A DNA stretch of 64,000 nt from Haloarchaeobius litoreus (GCF_024495425.1 NZ_JANHJR010000002.1:1038852-1102851), one strand, 5' to 3'. Counted from the stretch's first letter, positions 17,026 through 26,457 are shown. The notes: generated by a model not told the origin, from the sequence alone. Translations and numbers: made by a program.

Positions 17026-17535
17026 TCACCCGAGCACGGCCACGTCGACCTCGTGCTGACCGTCCGGTGTCGACAGTTCGACCGAATCGGCGAGGTGCTC
17101 CCTGACCGTCTCTCGCCACTCCTCGACCGCATCGACGTGGCGCTCGTGGTGGCTCTCGACGTCGTACTCCCCGTCGGGTTCCGTATCCACGGCTCGCGGG
17201 TACCTGGGGGCCGAGGCCTCGACCAGCCGGTCCGGCGAGATGTGGAAGGCCCCGGTCTCCTCATCGCGACCATCGGTGACGCCGCCCGGACCGACACGGT
17301 GGATTCGGGCGCGCATCCGACCGTTGAACGGCGGGGTGACCCGGAGCACCGTCTCGGCCCCCTGCTCGCTCGCCACCAGCGCCGCGACCACGTCGTTCGC
17401 GTGGATCGCCAGCGACCGGATCACTGTCGGGTCGTCATCCTCGCTCACGTCTCGACACAGGGCAGCGCCGGACTTGAGTACGTCGCCGACGGTAATCTCA
17501 CCGCTGTCGGTACGCTCATGGCGCGACCGCCCCAC
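17026..17535 (-). CDS. Conserved haloarchaeal protein of unknown function (start uncertain)
   Basis: About 160-170 residues. Coherent sequence runs from about [19 protein letters not shown] through [37 protein letters not shown] and a C-terminal [19 protein letters not shown] helix. I associate this pattern with a conserved haloarchaeal family without known function. No ATG suits the start: ATG 17592 would run into aroA. GTG 17535 is used because it leaves an 8-nt gap to the divergent aroA start. No catalytic motif is recognised. Confidence 0.65.
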   Translation of the reverse strand: MGRSRHERTDSGEITVGDVLKSGAALCRDVSEDDDPTVIRSLAIHANDVVAALVASEQGAETVLRVTPPFNGRMRARIHRVGPGGVTDGRDEETGAFHISPDRLVEASAPRYPRAVDTEPDGEYDVESHHERHVDAVEEWRETVREHLADSVELSTPDGQHEVDVAVLG

Positions 17536-17543
17536 GACCGGAT

Positions 17544-18830
17544 ATGGACGTCTCCATCTCGCCTTCGACGGTCCACGGAACCGCCAGGGCACCGCCCTCG
17601 AAGAGCTACACGCACAGGGCCATCCTCGCCGCGGGCTACGCCGACGGGGCGGCCGTGACGGACCCGCTTCTCAGCGCCGACACACGGGCGACAGCTCGCG
17701 CTGTGGAAGCTTTCGGCGGGTCGGTCGCGGTGACCGACGACGAGAGCCGCCTCGATGTCGATGGCTTCGACGGTGTGCCCGGCGTCCCGGCCGACGTCAT
17801 CGACTGCGCCAACAGCGGGACGACGATGCGACTCGTCACGGCAGCCGCCGGCCTGGTCGACGGGACGACCGTCCTGACCGGCGACGAGTCGCTCCGCTCG
17901 CGCCCGCAGGGCCCGCTCCTCGACGCACTCACCGAACTCGGCGCGAGAGCCGAGAGTACCCGTGAGAACGGGCAGGCACCGCTCGTCGTGACCGGGCCCA
18001 TCTCCGGCGGGAGGGTCTCGATTCCCGGCGACGTGTCCTCGCAGTACGTCACCGCGCTGCTCATGGCCGGTGCGAACACCGACGAGGGCATCCGGGTCGA
18101 CCTCGAAACCGAGCTGAAGTCCGCGCCGTACGTCGACATCACGCTCGACGTACTCGACGCGTTCGGCGTCGATGCCCACCGGACCGACGACGGCTTCGCT
18201 GTCGACGGTGGCCAGCGATACGACCCCGGTGGCGAGTACGCCGTCCCCGGCGACTTCTCCTCGCTGTCGTACCTGCTCGCAGCCGGAGCCGTCGCGGCCC
18301 CCGAGGGGCTGACGCTCGACGGCGCAGTCCCGAGCGCGCAGGGGGACACCGCCATCGTCGACGTACTCGACAGGATGGGTGCGGCGGTCGACTGGGACCG
18401 CGAGGCGGGCACCATCGATGTGTCGCAGTCGTCGCTGTCCGGTACCACGGTCGACGTGGGGGACACGCCCGACCTCCTTCCCACCATCGCCGCGCTCGGT
18501 GCAATCGCCGACGGCGAGACGCGCATCGAGAACGTCGAGCACGTCCGCTACAAGGAGACGGACCGCGTGAGCGCGATGGCCGAGGAGCTGACGAAACTCG
18601 GCGCGAGCGTCACCGAGCACGAGGACGAACTGGTCGTCTACGGCGACGAGAGCGAGCTCGTCGGTGCCCGCGTCGACGGGCGGAAGGACCACCGTATCGT
18701 GATGGCGCTCTCCGTCGTCGGCCTCGTCGCCGAGGGCGAAACCACCGTCGCGGGCGGCGAACACGTCGACGTGTCGTTCCCGAACTTCTTCGACGTGCTT
18801 GCGGACCTCGGTGCGACCGTTCGACGCTGA
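17544..18830 (+). CDS. aroA: 3-phosphoshikimate 1-carboxyvinyltransferase (EPSP synthase)
   Basis: A 428-residue EPSP synthase, sixth step of the shikimate pathway. Signatures: [12 protein letters not shown] at the N-terminus, [35 protein letters not shown], and RYKETDR near the C-terminus. The two-domain inverted alpha/beta repeat has normal length. Divergent from the 17026-17535 gene with almost no gap, so their promoters must overlap coding sequence. Confidence 0.97.
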   Translation: MDVSISPSTVHGTARAPPSKSYTHRAILAAGYADGAAVTDPLLSADTRATARAVEAFGGSVAVTDDESRLDVDGFDGVPGVPADVIDCANSGTTMRLVTAAAGLVDGTTVLTGDESLRSRPQGPLLDALTELGARAESTRENGQAPLVVTGPISGGRVSIPGDVSSQYVTALLMAGANTDEGIRVDLETELKSAPYVDITLDVLDAFGVDAHRTDDGFAVDGGQRYDPGGEYAVPGDFSSLSYLLAAGAVAAPEGLTLDGAVPSAQGDTAIVDVLDRMGAAVDWDREAGTIDVSQSSLSGTTVDVGDTPDLLPTIAALGAIADGETRIENVEHVRYKETDRVSAMAEELTKLGASVTEHEDELVVYGDESELVGARVDGRKDHRIVMALSVVGLVAEGETTVAGGEHVDVSFPNFFDVLADLGATVRR

Positions 18831-18844
18831 CCCCCACAACCGGG

Positions 18845-18861
18845 GACTCTTTTTACGAGTC
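18845..18861. promoter_or_regulatory. TATA box framed by a short inverted repeat, upstream of the phosphodiesterase gene
   Basis: GACTC and GAGTC flank the run TTTTTAC, which serves as a TATA-like element about 26 nt before ATG 18878. A repressor site over the TATA box is possible but the arms are only 5 bp. Confidence 0.35.
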
Positions 18862-18877
18862 GGCCGTTCGTCGGCGT

Positions 18878-20116
18878 ATGCTCCGGACGGATGTCGCGGC
18901 ATCGCTGCGGGACCGGTTCGAGGACGATGGCTACCTCTTTCCGGACTACGACGGCTACTGCTTCTCGAACCTGCCGGGCTCGGTCGCGTCGCTGCTCGAC
19001 GCCGCCGCCGGCCGAACGCTCCCGGCGGACACCTTCGATGGCGTCGACACCGATGGCATCGAGACGGTGCTCGTCGTGTTGGTCGACGGCTTCGGCTGGA
19101 CGCAGTGGCAGCGCGAGCGCGAGCACCACGCGTTCCTCGACCGCCTCACCGACACGGCACGGGTGACGCCGCTCACCTCCATCTACCCGAGCGAGACCGC
19201 GGCCGCCATCACGACGTTCCACACCGGCGCGCTCCCGGCCGAGCACGGCGTCGTCGGCTGGAACGTCCACGACCCCGGGTTCGAGGAGACGTTCGAGGCG
19301 CTTCCGTTCCTGACGAAAGAGGGGGTCCCGCCGACCGGGCTGGGGCCTGACGAGGTGTTCGACGCCGACGCGATCTACCCGGCGCTGTCCGAGCAGGGCG
19401 TCGAAGCCCACCACGTCGTTCCGTTCGACGAGACGTACGAGGGCGCGACGGCGCACACCTACGGTGCGCTGGACGAGCTGCCCGGGCAGCTTCGGACCGC
19501 GGTCGACGCCGCCGATGGGCGGTCGTACTGCTTCTGCTACATCCCGCACGTCGACCACGAGGGACATCGGACGGGGACGCGCTCGGATGCGTACCGCGAC
19601 ACGGTCGCCGAGGTGTTCGACGTGCTAGAGCGGTCGCTCGCCGGCCTCGACGACGAGACGCGCGAGGGGACGCTGTTGCTGGTGACGGCTGACCACGGAC
19701 ACGTGGACACGGACCCCGAACGGAACGTGAACCTGGACGAGGATGCAGCGTTGGTCGACGCGCTGGAGCGCGATAGAAAGGGAGAACGCGTCCGCTTTGC
19801 CGGGAGTCCACGCAACGTCCAGCTTCACTTGCAACGGGGGCGTGTGGAGGCGACGGCCGACCGACTGGCGTCGTCGCTCGACGCTCGCGTCTACACACAG
19901 GAGCAGGTGTTGGAGGCGCAGCTGTTTGGCGACGTGAAGTCGTCGGAGACGTTCCTACGGCGGCTCGGCGACGTGACGCTGACGCACCGCGAGCTCGGCA
20001 CGTGGTGGGGCGACCACGAGGCCGAGGAACTCTCGCTGGTCGGGATGCATGGAGGGTTGCACCCCGAGGAGATGTTGACCGAGGTCGCGGCCGTCAGGCT
20101 CGCCGAGCTATCGTGA
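18878..20116 (+). CDS. Alkaline-phosphatase-superfamily (type I phosphodiesterase/nucleotide pyrophosphatase-like) protein
   Basis: A 412-residue cytoplasmic protein. LVVLVDGFG near residue 65 holds the first metal Asp. SIYPSETAAAITTFHTG carries the probable nucleophile Thr/Ser. IPHVDHEGH and VTADHGHVDTD provide the paired His/Asp metal ligands. This is the AP-superfamily layout seen in nucleotide pyrophosphatases/phosphodiesterases. Substrate unknown. Placed between aroA and aroC on the same strand but with its own promoter. Confidence 0.85.
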   Translation: MLRTDVAASLRDRFEDDGYLFPDYDGYCFSNLPGSVASLLDAAAGRTLPADTFDGVDTDGIETVLVVLVDGFGWTQWQREREHHAFLDRLTDTARVTPLTSIYPSETAAAITTFHTGALPAEHGVVGWNVHDPGFEETFEALPFLTKEGVPPTGLGPDEVFDADAIYPALSEQGVEAHHVVPFDETYEGATAHTYGALDELPGQLRTAVDAADGRSYCFCYIPHVDHEGHRTGTRSDAYRDTVAEVFDVLERSLAGLDDETREGTLLLVTADHGHVDTDPERNVNLDEDAALVDALERDRKGERVRFAGSPRNVQLHLQRGRVEATADRLASSLDARVYTQEQVLEAQLFGDVKSSETFLRRLGDVTLTHRELGTWWGDHEAEELSLVGMHGGLHPEEMLTEVAAVRLAELS

Positions 20117-20171
20117 TGGCGGAGTCGTGACTGCACGTTCGGATGGGGGCTGACAGGCGACGCCTGCACTC

Positions 20172-20212
20172 CCCCTGCACGCTGCGTCGCACAACCGCGA
20201 GACGTGCAGGGG
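20172..20212. terminator. Hairpin in the gap before aroC
   Basis: CCCCTGCACG (20172-20181) and CGTGCAGGGG (20203-20212) can pair over 10 bp around a 21-nt loop. It lies 56 nt after the phosphodiesterase stop and 103 nt before aroC. No T-tract follows, so a transcript-stabilising or regulatory hairpin is as likely as a terminator. Confidence 0.35.
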
Positions 20213-20284
20213 TGCCGGTCAGGTCACGCCGGGACTGGTCCCGCCATGGTACTTCAACGGTCAGTTCTGGCGCTGTCTAGAACA

Positions 20285-20314
20285 CCTAAATCCCCGGGTC
20301 CCCGAGTCGGGGAC
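20285..20314 (+). promoter_or_regulatory. aroC promoter with palindrome abutting the start codon
   Basis: CCTAAAT (20285-20291) is a TATA-like element 27 nt before ATG 20315. Between them lies a perfect palindrome, GTCCCCGA-G-TCGGGGAC (20298-20314), ending directly at the ATG. In a leaderless promoter this covers the transcription start, an ideal repressor position. Confidence 0.5.
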
Positions 20315-21460
20315 ATGAACGGCAATCGTTTCGGTCGTCTGTTCCAGATGACCACGTTCGGGGAGAGCCACGGCGAGGCGATGGGCGTGACAGTCTCCGG
20401 CTGTCCCGCCGGCCTGGCGCTCTCGGAGGAGGACGTACAGGCGGAGCTGGACCGCCGCAAGCCCGGCCAGTCCCACATCACGACGAGTCGCGGCGAGCCG
20501 GACGCGGTCTCCATCAAGTCGGGCGTGCAGGACGGCTACACGACGGGAACGCCCATCGGGATGGTCATCGAGAACAAGGACGCCCGCTCGGGCAAGTACG
20601 AGCCGTTCATCACGGCTCCACGGCCGAGCCACGGCGACTTCACGTACTCCGCGAAGTTCGGGACGCGGAACTGGGGCGGCGGCGGGCGCTCGTCGGCCCG
20701 GGAGACGGTGAACTGGGTCGCAGCGGGGGCCATCGCGAAGAAGATCCTCGCGACGGAGGGGGTAGAGGTCCGGGCGCACGTCAACCAGATCGGCGACGTC
20801 GAGGCCCCCGAGGTGTCGTGGGAGGAGCTGGGCGAGCACACCGAGGAGAACGAGGTCCGCTGTGCGCATCCCGAGACCGCCGAGCGGATGCGGGACCTGA
20901 TCGACGAGTACCAGGAGGCGGGCGACTCCATCGGCGGGAGCGTCTACTTCGAGACGCGGGGCGTGCCTCGCGGGCTCGGCGCGCCGCGGTTCGACGGCGT
21001 CCCGTCGCGGCTCGGACAGGCGTTCATGTCCATCCCGGCGACGACCGCCTTCGAGTTCGGTCTGGGACGGGAGGCCCGCGGGGTCGCCGGCATCGACCGG
21101 AACGAGGACTGGGAGTTCGACGAGGACGGCGACCCGGTCCCGGTCGGCAACGACCACGGGGGCCTGCAGGGCGGCATCACGACGGGCGAGCCCATCTACG
21201 GCGAGATAACGTGGCACGCGCCCACGTCCATTCCGAAGGAGCAGACGACGGTCGACTGGGAGACGGGCGAGGAGAAGCAGGTGCAGGTCATCGGCCGCCA
21301 CGACCCCGTGCTGCCGCCGCGGGCGGTGCCCGTCGTCGAGTCGATGGTGGCGTGTACGATACTCGACTTCATGCTGCTCGGGGGCCGCATCAACCCGGAC
21401 CGGCTGGACGGCCAGCCGGGCGAGTACGATACCGACTACCACCCGAGCCAGCCCGAGTAG
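20315..21460 (+). CDS. aroC: Chorismate synthase
   Basis: A 381-residue FMN-dependent enzyme for the last shikimate-pathway step, EPSP to chorismate. Signatures: MTTFGESHGEAMG (residues 11-23), RPSHGDFTY, GGGRSSARETV, and NDHGGLQGGITTGEPI. ATG 20315 was chosen because the conserved GNRFGRLF start follows and a TATA box sits 27 nt upstream. Confidence 0.97.
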   Translation: MNGNRFGRLFQMTTFGESHGEAMGVTVSGCPAGLALSEEDVQAELDRRKPGQSHITTSRGEPDAVSIKSGVQDGYTTGTPIGMVIENKDARSGKYEPFITAPRPSHGDFTYSAKFGTRNWGGGGRSSARETVNWVAAGAIAKKILATEGVEVRAHVNQIGDVEAPEVSWEELGEHTEENEVRCAHPETAERMRDLIDEYQEAGDSIGGSVYFETRGVPRGLGAPRFDGVPSRLGQAFMSIPATTAFEFGLGREARGVAGIDRNEDWEFDEDGDPVPVGNDHGGLQGGITTGEPIYGEITWHAPTSIPKEQTTVDWETGEEKQVQVIGRHDPVLPPRAVPVVESMVACTILDFMLLGGRINPDRLDGQPGEYDTDYHPSQPE

Positions 21461-21486
21461 ACGGCCTGTGGGCGGGTTCGAACGTC

Positions 21487-21693
21487 TCAGTCGAGAAGCC
21501 CCATATCCTTCGCGACGAGGTCGTTCAGCTGGTCGAGCACGTCGGGGTCGACCTGCGCACCCGGCTCGCCGTCGTGGAGTTGGTCGTTGTGTCTGGCGAC
21601 CGCGTCCTCGACCTCGCTGAAGGGGACGGCGGTCCGTGTGTCGCAGTCGTCGCAGACGACCGGAATCTCGGGCAGTTCGTCGTCGCTGGTCAT
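21487..21693 (-). CDS. Small CxxC protein of unknown function
   Basis: A 68-residue acidic protein with VVCDDCDTRTAVPF near residue 14, a single CxxC that could bind zinc with another chain or act as a thiol pair. The helix SEVEDAVARHNDQLHDGE follows. It has a good promoter (ATTTTAAT about 26 nt upstream of ATG 21693) and converges on aroC. Looks like a conserved haloarchaeal small protein; function not recognised. Confidence 0.72.
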   Translation of the reverse strand: MTSDDELPEIPVVCDDCDTRTAVPFSEVEDAVARHNDQLHDGEPGAQVDPDVLDQLNDLVAKDMGLLD

Positions 21694-21697
21694 GGGC

Positions 21698-21724
21698 GAA
21701 CCGAGTCGGTTCCGGATTAAAATT
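21698..21724 (-). promoter_or_regulatory. Promoter and palindrome of the small CxxC gene
   Basis: GAACCGA-G-TCGGTTC (21698-21712) is a perfect 7-bp-arm palindrome 4 nt before the ATG at 21693, with the TATA-like AATTTTAATCC (minus strand, 21714-21724) just upstream. The central CCGAGTCGG is identical to the core of the palindrome before aroC. Confidence 0.45.
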
Positions 21725-21872
21725 CGTGCGGTTCGACCGTCCGTTCGCGGCGTCGACGGCCCCGCCGTCGGTCTTTCACTATTATTCCATGCTAATGTAT
21801 AGCAAAGGCTTTAGTCTAACTCCATCCAACCTCCTAATACACTGGCCTTACAGGGGGCCGTGATTACTGAGC

Positions 21873-23783
21873 ATGACTGACGACGAACTTATCTGGCGGA
21901 TCGCAGGCGGTTCCGGTGACGGGATCGACTCGACGAGCCAGAACTTCGCGAAGGCCCTGATGCGGTCGGGGCTCGACATCTTCACGCATCGCCACTACCC
22001 GTCTCGCATCCGTGGTGGCCATACGTACGTGGAGATTCGAGCGGCAGGGCACGAGGTACAGTCCCGCGGTGACGGCTACAACTTCCTGCTCGCGCTGGGC
22101 GACTCGTTCGCGCGGAACCCGAAGGAGGAGGCCGTCTACGGCGACGAGGAGATCAAACCGCTCTCGGAGAACCTCGACGAACTCCGCGAGGGCGGGGTCA
22201 TCGTCTACGACTCCGGGCTGCTGGAGGAGGACGACGTTGCCGAGCTGGATCTGGACGAGCGTGCCGAGGAGAACGACTGGCACGTCTTCCCCATCAACCT
22301 CCGCGGCATGGCCAAGGAGCACGGCCGCGAGGTCATGCGGAACACGGCCGGCGTCGGCGTCACGGCCGCGCTGCTCGAGATGGACCTTGAGCACATCGAG
22401 AACCTGATGACGGACGCCATGTCCGGCGACGTCCTCGAGGCGAACCTCTCCATCCTGCGCGATGCCTACAAGATGGCCCAGGAGGAGTACGAGTTCGAGC
22501 ACGACGTGCGCGCCCCAACGGGCGAGCACGACGAGGAACAGGTCCTCGTCTCCGGCTCGAACGCCATCGCCTACGGTGCCATCGACGAGGGCTGCCGGTT
22601 CATCGCCGGCTACCCGATGACGCCGTGGACCGACGTGTTCACCATCATGACCCAGAACCTGCCGAAGATGGGCGGCATCTCCGAGCAGGTCGAGGACGAG
22701 ATTGCCGCGGCGGCACTCGCGGTCGGTGCGAGCCACGCCGGCGCGAAGGCCATGTCCGGCTCGTCCGGCGGTGGATTCGCGCTGATGTCCGAGCCGCTCG
22801 GCCTCGCCGAGATGACGGAGACGCCGCTCGTGCTCGTCGAGTCCATGCGTGCCGGGCCGTCGACCGGGATGCCGACGAAGCCCGAGCAGGCCGACCTGGA
22901 ACACGTCCTCTACACCTCCCAGGGTGACTCCCAGCGCGTCGTCTTCGCGCCGGGGAACATCGAGGAGGCGTACGACCAGACCCGGATGGCGTTCCACGTC
23001 GCCTACGAGTACCAGATTCCGACCATCCTCATCTACGACCAGAAGCTCTCCGGCGAGAACAAGAACGTCGACGAGAGCTTCTTCGACCGCGAGCCGAACC
23101 CGACGCTCGGGTCGACGCTCACGGAGGAGGAGCTGAAGGAGGCCGCCCACGAGGCGTCGGGCAAGTTCATGCGCTTCCAGTCGGACCCCGACGAGACCGA
23201 GAACGGCGTCAGCCCACGCTCCCTGCCGGGGCAGAAGGGCGGCCGCTACCTCGCGTCGGGTAACGAGCACTGGCCGTCGGGCCACATCGCCGAGGACCCG
23301 GACAACCGCGTCCTCCAGATGGACCGGCGTAAGCGCAAGATCGAGTCCATCCGACGGGAGCTCGACGAGGAGCACGACTCCCAGCAGACGTACTTCGGCG
23401 ACGAGGACGCCGACCTGGGTATCATCACCTGGGGCTCCCAGCAGGGCACCGTCGAGGAGGCCGTCGAACGCCTCAACGACAACGGCCACTCCGTCAAGGG
23501 CATCGGCGTCTCCGACATGATGCCGTTCCCCGAGGGCGAGATGACCGAGTTCCTGGAGAGCGTCGACGAGGCGCTCGTCGTCGAGATGAACGCCTCGGCC
23601 CAGTTCCGCGGCCTGCTCCAGAAGGAGCTGGGCCGGTACGGGCCGAAGCTCACCTCGATGCTCAAGTACAACGGGAACCCGTTCGAGCCCGGCGAGATCG
23701 TCGAGGGGTTCGAGATCCGCCTCGGCGGCGACTCGGCCGAACCGACAGCACAGGTGCGATTCGAACCAGCAGCAGGTGATTAG
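21873..23783 (+). CDS. porA: Pyruvate:ferredoxin oxidoreductase, alpha (gamma-alpha fused) subunit
   Basis: A 636-residue subunit of a CoA-dependent 2-oxoacid:ferredoxin oxidoreductase. The N-terminal 190 residues are the gamma domain (RIAGGSGDGIDS, HRHYPSRIRGGHTY). The alpha domain follows (VSGSNAIAYGAIDEGCRFIAGYPMTP, SEQVEDEIAA, SGGGFALMSEPLG). Haloarchaea have two such enzymes; the 636 + 311 lengths and the adjacent Lrp gene fit the pyruvate enzyme rather than the shorter 2-oxoglutarate KorAB. That choice is inference from length and context. It is followed 3 nt later by the beta subunit. Confidence 0.87.
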   Translation: MTDDELIWRIAGGSGDGIDSTSQNFAKALMRSGLDIFTHRHYPSRIRGGHTYVEIRAAGHEVQSRGDGYNFLLALGDSFARNPKEEAVYGDEEIKPLSENLDELREGGVIVYDSGLLEEDDVAELDLDERAEENDWHVFPINLRGMAKEHGREVMRNTAGVGVTAALLEMDLEHIENLMTDAMSGDVLEANLSILRDAYKMAQEEYEFEHDVRAPTGEHDEEQVLVSGSNAIAYGAIDEGCRFIAGYPMTPWTDVFTIMTQNLPKMGGISEQVEDEIAAAALAVGASHAGAKAMSGSSGGGFALMSEPLGLAEMTETPLVLVESMRAGPSTGMPTKPEQADLEHVLYTSQGDSQRVVFAPGNIEEAYDQTRMAFHVAYEYQIPTILIYDQKLSGENKNVDESFFDREPNPTLGSTLTEEELKEAAHEASGKFMRFQSDPDETENGVSPRSLPGQKGGRYLASGNEHWPSGHIAEDPDNRVLQMDRRKRKIESIRRELDEEHDSQQTYFGDEDADLGIITWGSQQGTVEEAVERLNDNGHSVKGIGVSDMMPFPEGEMTEFLESVDEALVVEMNASAQFRGLLQKELGRYGPKLTSMLKYNGNPFEPGEIVEGFEIRLGGDSAEPTAQVRFEPAAGD

Positions 23784-23786
23784 ACC

Positions 23787-24722
23787 ATGAGTGCATTCAA
23801 CGCGATCGGAGAGGAACGAGAGATCGACCGGGACGAGTTCACGCCCGGCAACGAGCCCCAGCCGACCTGGTGTCCGGGCTGTGGCGACTTCGGCGTCCTG
23901 AAGGCGCTGAAGCAGGCCCTGCCCGAGGTCGGCCGCAACCCCGAGGAGGTCCTGACGGTCACCGGTATCGGCTGCTCGGGCAAGCTGAACAGCTACCTCG
24001 ACAGCTACGGCTTCCACACCATCCACGGCCGCTCGCTGCCCGTCGCCCGGGCCGCGAAGCTGGCCAACCCCGAGCTGGAGGTCGTCGCGGCCGGCGGCGA
24101 CGGTGACGGCTACGGCATCGGCGGGAACCACCTGATCCACACCGCCCGGGAGAACCACGACATGACCTACATCGTGTTCAACAACGAGGTCTTCGGCCTG
24201 ACGAAGGGCCAGACCTCGCCCACCTCCCCGAAGGGACACAAGTCGAAGACCCAGCCGTCGGGCAGCGCGAAGACGCCCATCCGACCGCTGTCACAGTCGC
24301 TCAACGCCGGCGCGGGCTACATCGCCCGGACGGCCGCCGTCAACCCGAACCAGGCGAAGGAGATCATCAAGGAGGCCATCGAGTACGACGGCTTCGCGCA
24401 CATCGACTTCCTCACCCAGTGCCCGACCTGGAACAAGGACGCGAAGCAGTACGTCCCGTACATCGACATCCAGGAGTCCGACGACTACGAGCACGACACC
24501 ACCGACCGCGAGGAGGCGGCCCGGATGATGTTCGAGACGGAGAACAAGCTCTACGAGGGCGAGGTGCTCACCGGTCGTTACTACGTGGACGACGAGAGCC
24601 CGTCCTACCAGGCCGAGAAGACGGCCCTCGGCGAGATGCCCGACGAGCCGCTCGTCGAGCGCTACTTCGACGACGACTACGAGTGGGAGCGCAGCTACGA
24701 CCTGCTCGAGCGTCACAAGTAG
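23787..24722 (+). CDS. porB: Pyruvate:ferredoxin oxidoreductase, beta (TPP-binding) subunit
   Basis: A 311-residue beta subunit. WCPGCGDFGVLKAL is the N-terminal Cys/TPP region, TGIGCSGKLNSYL follows, and AAGGDGDGYGIGGNHLIH is the GDGD Mg-TPP motif. NNEVFGLTKGQTSPTS completes the TPP site. Together with PorA it decarboxylates pyruvate to acetyl-CoA, reducing a 2Fe-2S ferredoxin, the usual haloarchaeal substitute for pyruvate dehydrogenase. Three nt separate it from porA, so they are co-translated. Confidence 0.9.
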   Translation: MSAFNAIGEEREIDRDEFTPGNEPQPTWCPGCGDFGVLKALKQALPEVGRNPEEVLTVTGIGCSGKLNSYLDSYGFHTIHGRSLPVARAAKLANPELEVVAAGGDGDGYGIGGNHLIHTARENHDMTYIVFNNEVFGLTKGQTSPTSPKGHKSKTQPSGSAKTPIRPLSQSLNAGAGYIARTAAVNPNQAKEIIKEAIEYDGFAHIDFLTQCPTWNKDAKQYVPYIDIQESDDYEHDTTDREEAARMMFETENKLYEGEVLTGRYYVDDESPSYQAEKTALGEMPDEPLVERYFDDDYEWERSYDLLERHK

Positions 24723-24794
24723 CGCCGTCGCACGGTTTCTGACCGGTCTCCGTCCCGGCTTTGCGAACCGTCCGTCCCGTTTTCGGATTCATAA

Positions 24795-24805
24795 CTTATT
24801 TTTCC
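24795..24805 (+). promoter_or_regulatory. TATA box of the Lrp-family gene
   Basis: CTTATTTTTCC is centred about 27 nt before ATG 24826, giving a leaderless transcript separate from porAB. Confidence 0.6.
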
Positions 24806-24825
24806 GGGCACACAAACTCTACTGT

Positions 24826-25254
24826 ATGAGCACCGAATCGACGGCCGACCGTATCCTCTCCGTGCTGGAGGAGGACGCGCAGGCTTCCTACGCCGAAATC
24901 GCCGACCGTGCCGGGGTTTCGAAACCCACCGTCCGAAAGTACATCAGCCAGCTCGAGGAGGACGGGGTCATCGTCGGCTATTCGGCCGACGTGGACCCGA
25001 AGAAGCTCTCCAGTCAGTCCATCGCATTGGTCGGCATCGACGTCGCCTCCGAGCGCTACGTCGAGGCGACGCGGGCCCTGAAGGACCTGGGCGCGATCGA
25101 GTCGCTGTACACCTCCAGCGGGGACCACATGCTGATGGCCGAGGTGCGTGCCGCCGACGGCGACGAGCTCGGCGACGTCATCCACGACGAGGTGCTCTCC
25201 ATCGACGGTGTCACCGCCGCGCACCCGTCGTTCCTGCAGGAGCGCCTGAAGTAA
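24826..25254 (+). CDS. lrpA1: Lrp/AsnC-family transcriptional regulator next to porAB
   Basis: A 142-residue Lrp/AsnC protein. The winged helix-turn-helix is at residues 8-55 (DRILSVLEEDAQASYAEIADRAGVS..TVRKYISQLEEDGVI). The RAM ligand-binding domain is in the C-terminal half (GIDVASERYVEATRALKDLG, YTSSGDHMLMAEV). The same por-lrp neighbourhood is known for LrpA1 in Halobacterium, hence the symbol; orthology is inferred from position. It has its own promoter and may sense an amino acid or related metabolite. Confidence 0.87.
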   Translation: MSTESTADRILSVLEEDAQASYAEIADRAGVSKPTVRKYISQLEEDGVIVGYSADVDPKKLSSQSIALVGIDVASERYVEATRALKDLGAIESLYTSSGDHMLMAEVRAADGDELGDVIHDEVLSIDGVTAAHPSFLQERLK

Positions 25255-25349
25255 CGCCCGACGGACGGGTCCGTCGAAGCGATCACCGGTCACAGGCCGT
25301 CGGTGCGGTCACCCGGTTCCTTTTGCACTCGGATTCCCTACACGTATGT

Positions 25350-25832
25350 ATGCCTGTCTACTCCCGTCGCACCGTCGTCGACGCCCCGTTCCAGACGGTC
25401 TGGGACTTCCACTCCGATGTCGCCGGGCTGGAGGCGCTCACCCCGGGGTTCGCGAACCTCCGCGTCGAGTCGGTTCGGGGGCCTGACGGCGAATCGGACC
25501 CCGACGTGCTGGAGACGGGCTCCGAGATCCGGATGTCGATGCGGCCGTTCGGCGTCGGGCCGACGCAGCGCTGGACGTCCGTCATCACGGAGCGGTCGGA
25601 GGACGCCGGCGCAGCGCTGTTCCGTGACGAGATGCGCGGCGGGCCGTTCCGCAACTGGGAGCACACCCACAGCTTCTACGCCGCCGGCGACCGCACCGTC
25701 GTCGACGACCGCGTCGAGTACCGGCTCCCGCTGGGCGGGCTGGGCGACCTCGGTGGCCCGTTCGCGTGGATCGGCTTCGAGCCGATGTTCCGGTACCGGC
25801 ACCGCCGCACGAAGGAACTCCTGGAGCCCTGA
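25350..25832 (+). CDS. SRPBCC (START-like) family protein
   Basis: A 160-residue single-domain protein beginning MPVYSRRTVVDAPFQTVWDFHSD, the classic first strand and helix of the SRPBCC/polyketide-cyclase fold. The GGPFRNWEHTHSF and VDDRVEYRLPLGGLG strands and a C-terminal helix (FRYRHRRTKELL) close the ligand cavity. The ligand is unknown. ATG 25350 fits the fold; a GTG/ATG earlier adds nothing. Confidence 0.82.
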   Translation: MPVYSRRTVVDAPFQTVWDFHSDVAGLEALTPGFANLRVESVRGPDGESDPDVLETGSEIRMSMRPFGVGPTQRWTSVITERSEDAGAALFRDEMRGGPFRNWEHTHSFYAAGDRTVVDDRVEYRLPLGGLGDLGGPFAWIGFEPMFRYRHRRTKELLEP

Positions 25833-25860
25833 GACACCCGTCCAGCTGACCGGCTCCTGT

Positions 25861-25870
25861 AGCTTTAACC
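25861..25870 (+). promoter_or_regulatory. TATA box of the small FAD protein gene
   Basis: AGCTTTAACC lies about 31 nt before ATG 25897, consistent with a leaderless message. Confidence 0.5.
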
Positions 25871-25896
25871 GCGTCGCGGCTCTAGATTGGTACTGC

Positions 25897-26457
25897 ATGA
25901 CGCACGTCGTAGTCGTCGGCGGCGGTCCCGCCGGCCTGTCCGCCGCACTGTTCACCGCGAAGAACGGACTCGAGACAACCGTCTACGACATGGACGGCAC
26001 CTGGATGCACAAGGCACATCTGTTCAACTACCTCGGCATCGAGTCGGAGGACGGCACCGAGTTCGTCGAGGAGGCCCGCAAGCAGGTCGACGGGTTCGAC
26101 GTGGACCGCCAGCAGGGTATCGAGGTGACCGGGGTCGAGACGACCGACGACGGCTTCACGGTCACGACGGCCGACGACGACGCAGTCGAAGCGGACTACG
26201 TCGTCCTCGCGACCGGCGCGAACCGCGACCTCGCCGAGGACCTCGGCTGTGCGTTCACCGGTGAGGACGTCGTCGAGGTGGACGTGACGATGGAGACCAG
26301 CGTGGGCGACTGCTACGCCACGGGCGCGATGGTCCGCGCCGAGGAGTGGCAGGCCATCATCTCCGCTGGCGACGGCGCGGCGGCCGCGCTGAACATCCTC
26401 TCGAAGGAGAAGGGCGAGCACTTCCACGACTTCGACACGCCGGCAGACGCGGAGTAG
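25897..26457 (+). CDS. Small thioredoxin-reductase-like FAD/NAD(P)-binding protein
   Basis: A 186-residue flavoprotein. VVVVGGGPAGLSAALFTAKNG at the N-terminus is the FAD-binding GxGxxG fold. VVLATGANRDLAEDLG is the second dinucleotide motif, and GDCYATGAMVRAEEWQA is the TrxR-type C-terminal GD motif. It lacks the NADPH domain and the redox CxxC of a true thioredoxin reductase, so it is about half the usual length. Substrate and partner are unknown. Confidence 0.82.
   Translation: MTHVVVVGGGPAGLSAALFTAKNGLETTVYDMDGTWMHKAHLFNYLGIESEDGTEFVEEARKQVDGFDVDRQQGIEVTGVETTDDGFTVTTADDDAVEADYVVLATGANRDLAEDLGCAFTGEDVVEVDVTMETSVGDCYATGAMVRAEEWQAIISAGDGAAAALNILSKEKGEHFHDFDTPADAE

Noticed and set aside
21873..24722. 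2-oxoglutarate:ferredoxin oxidoreductase (korAB) instead of porAB
   Set aside because: Subunit lengths and the adjacent Lrp gene favour the pyruvate enzyme, though substrate cannot be proven from sequence.
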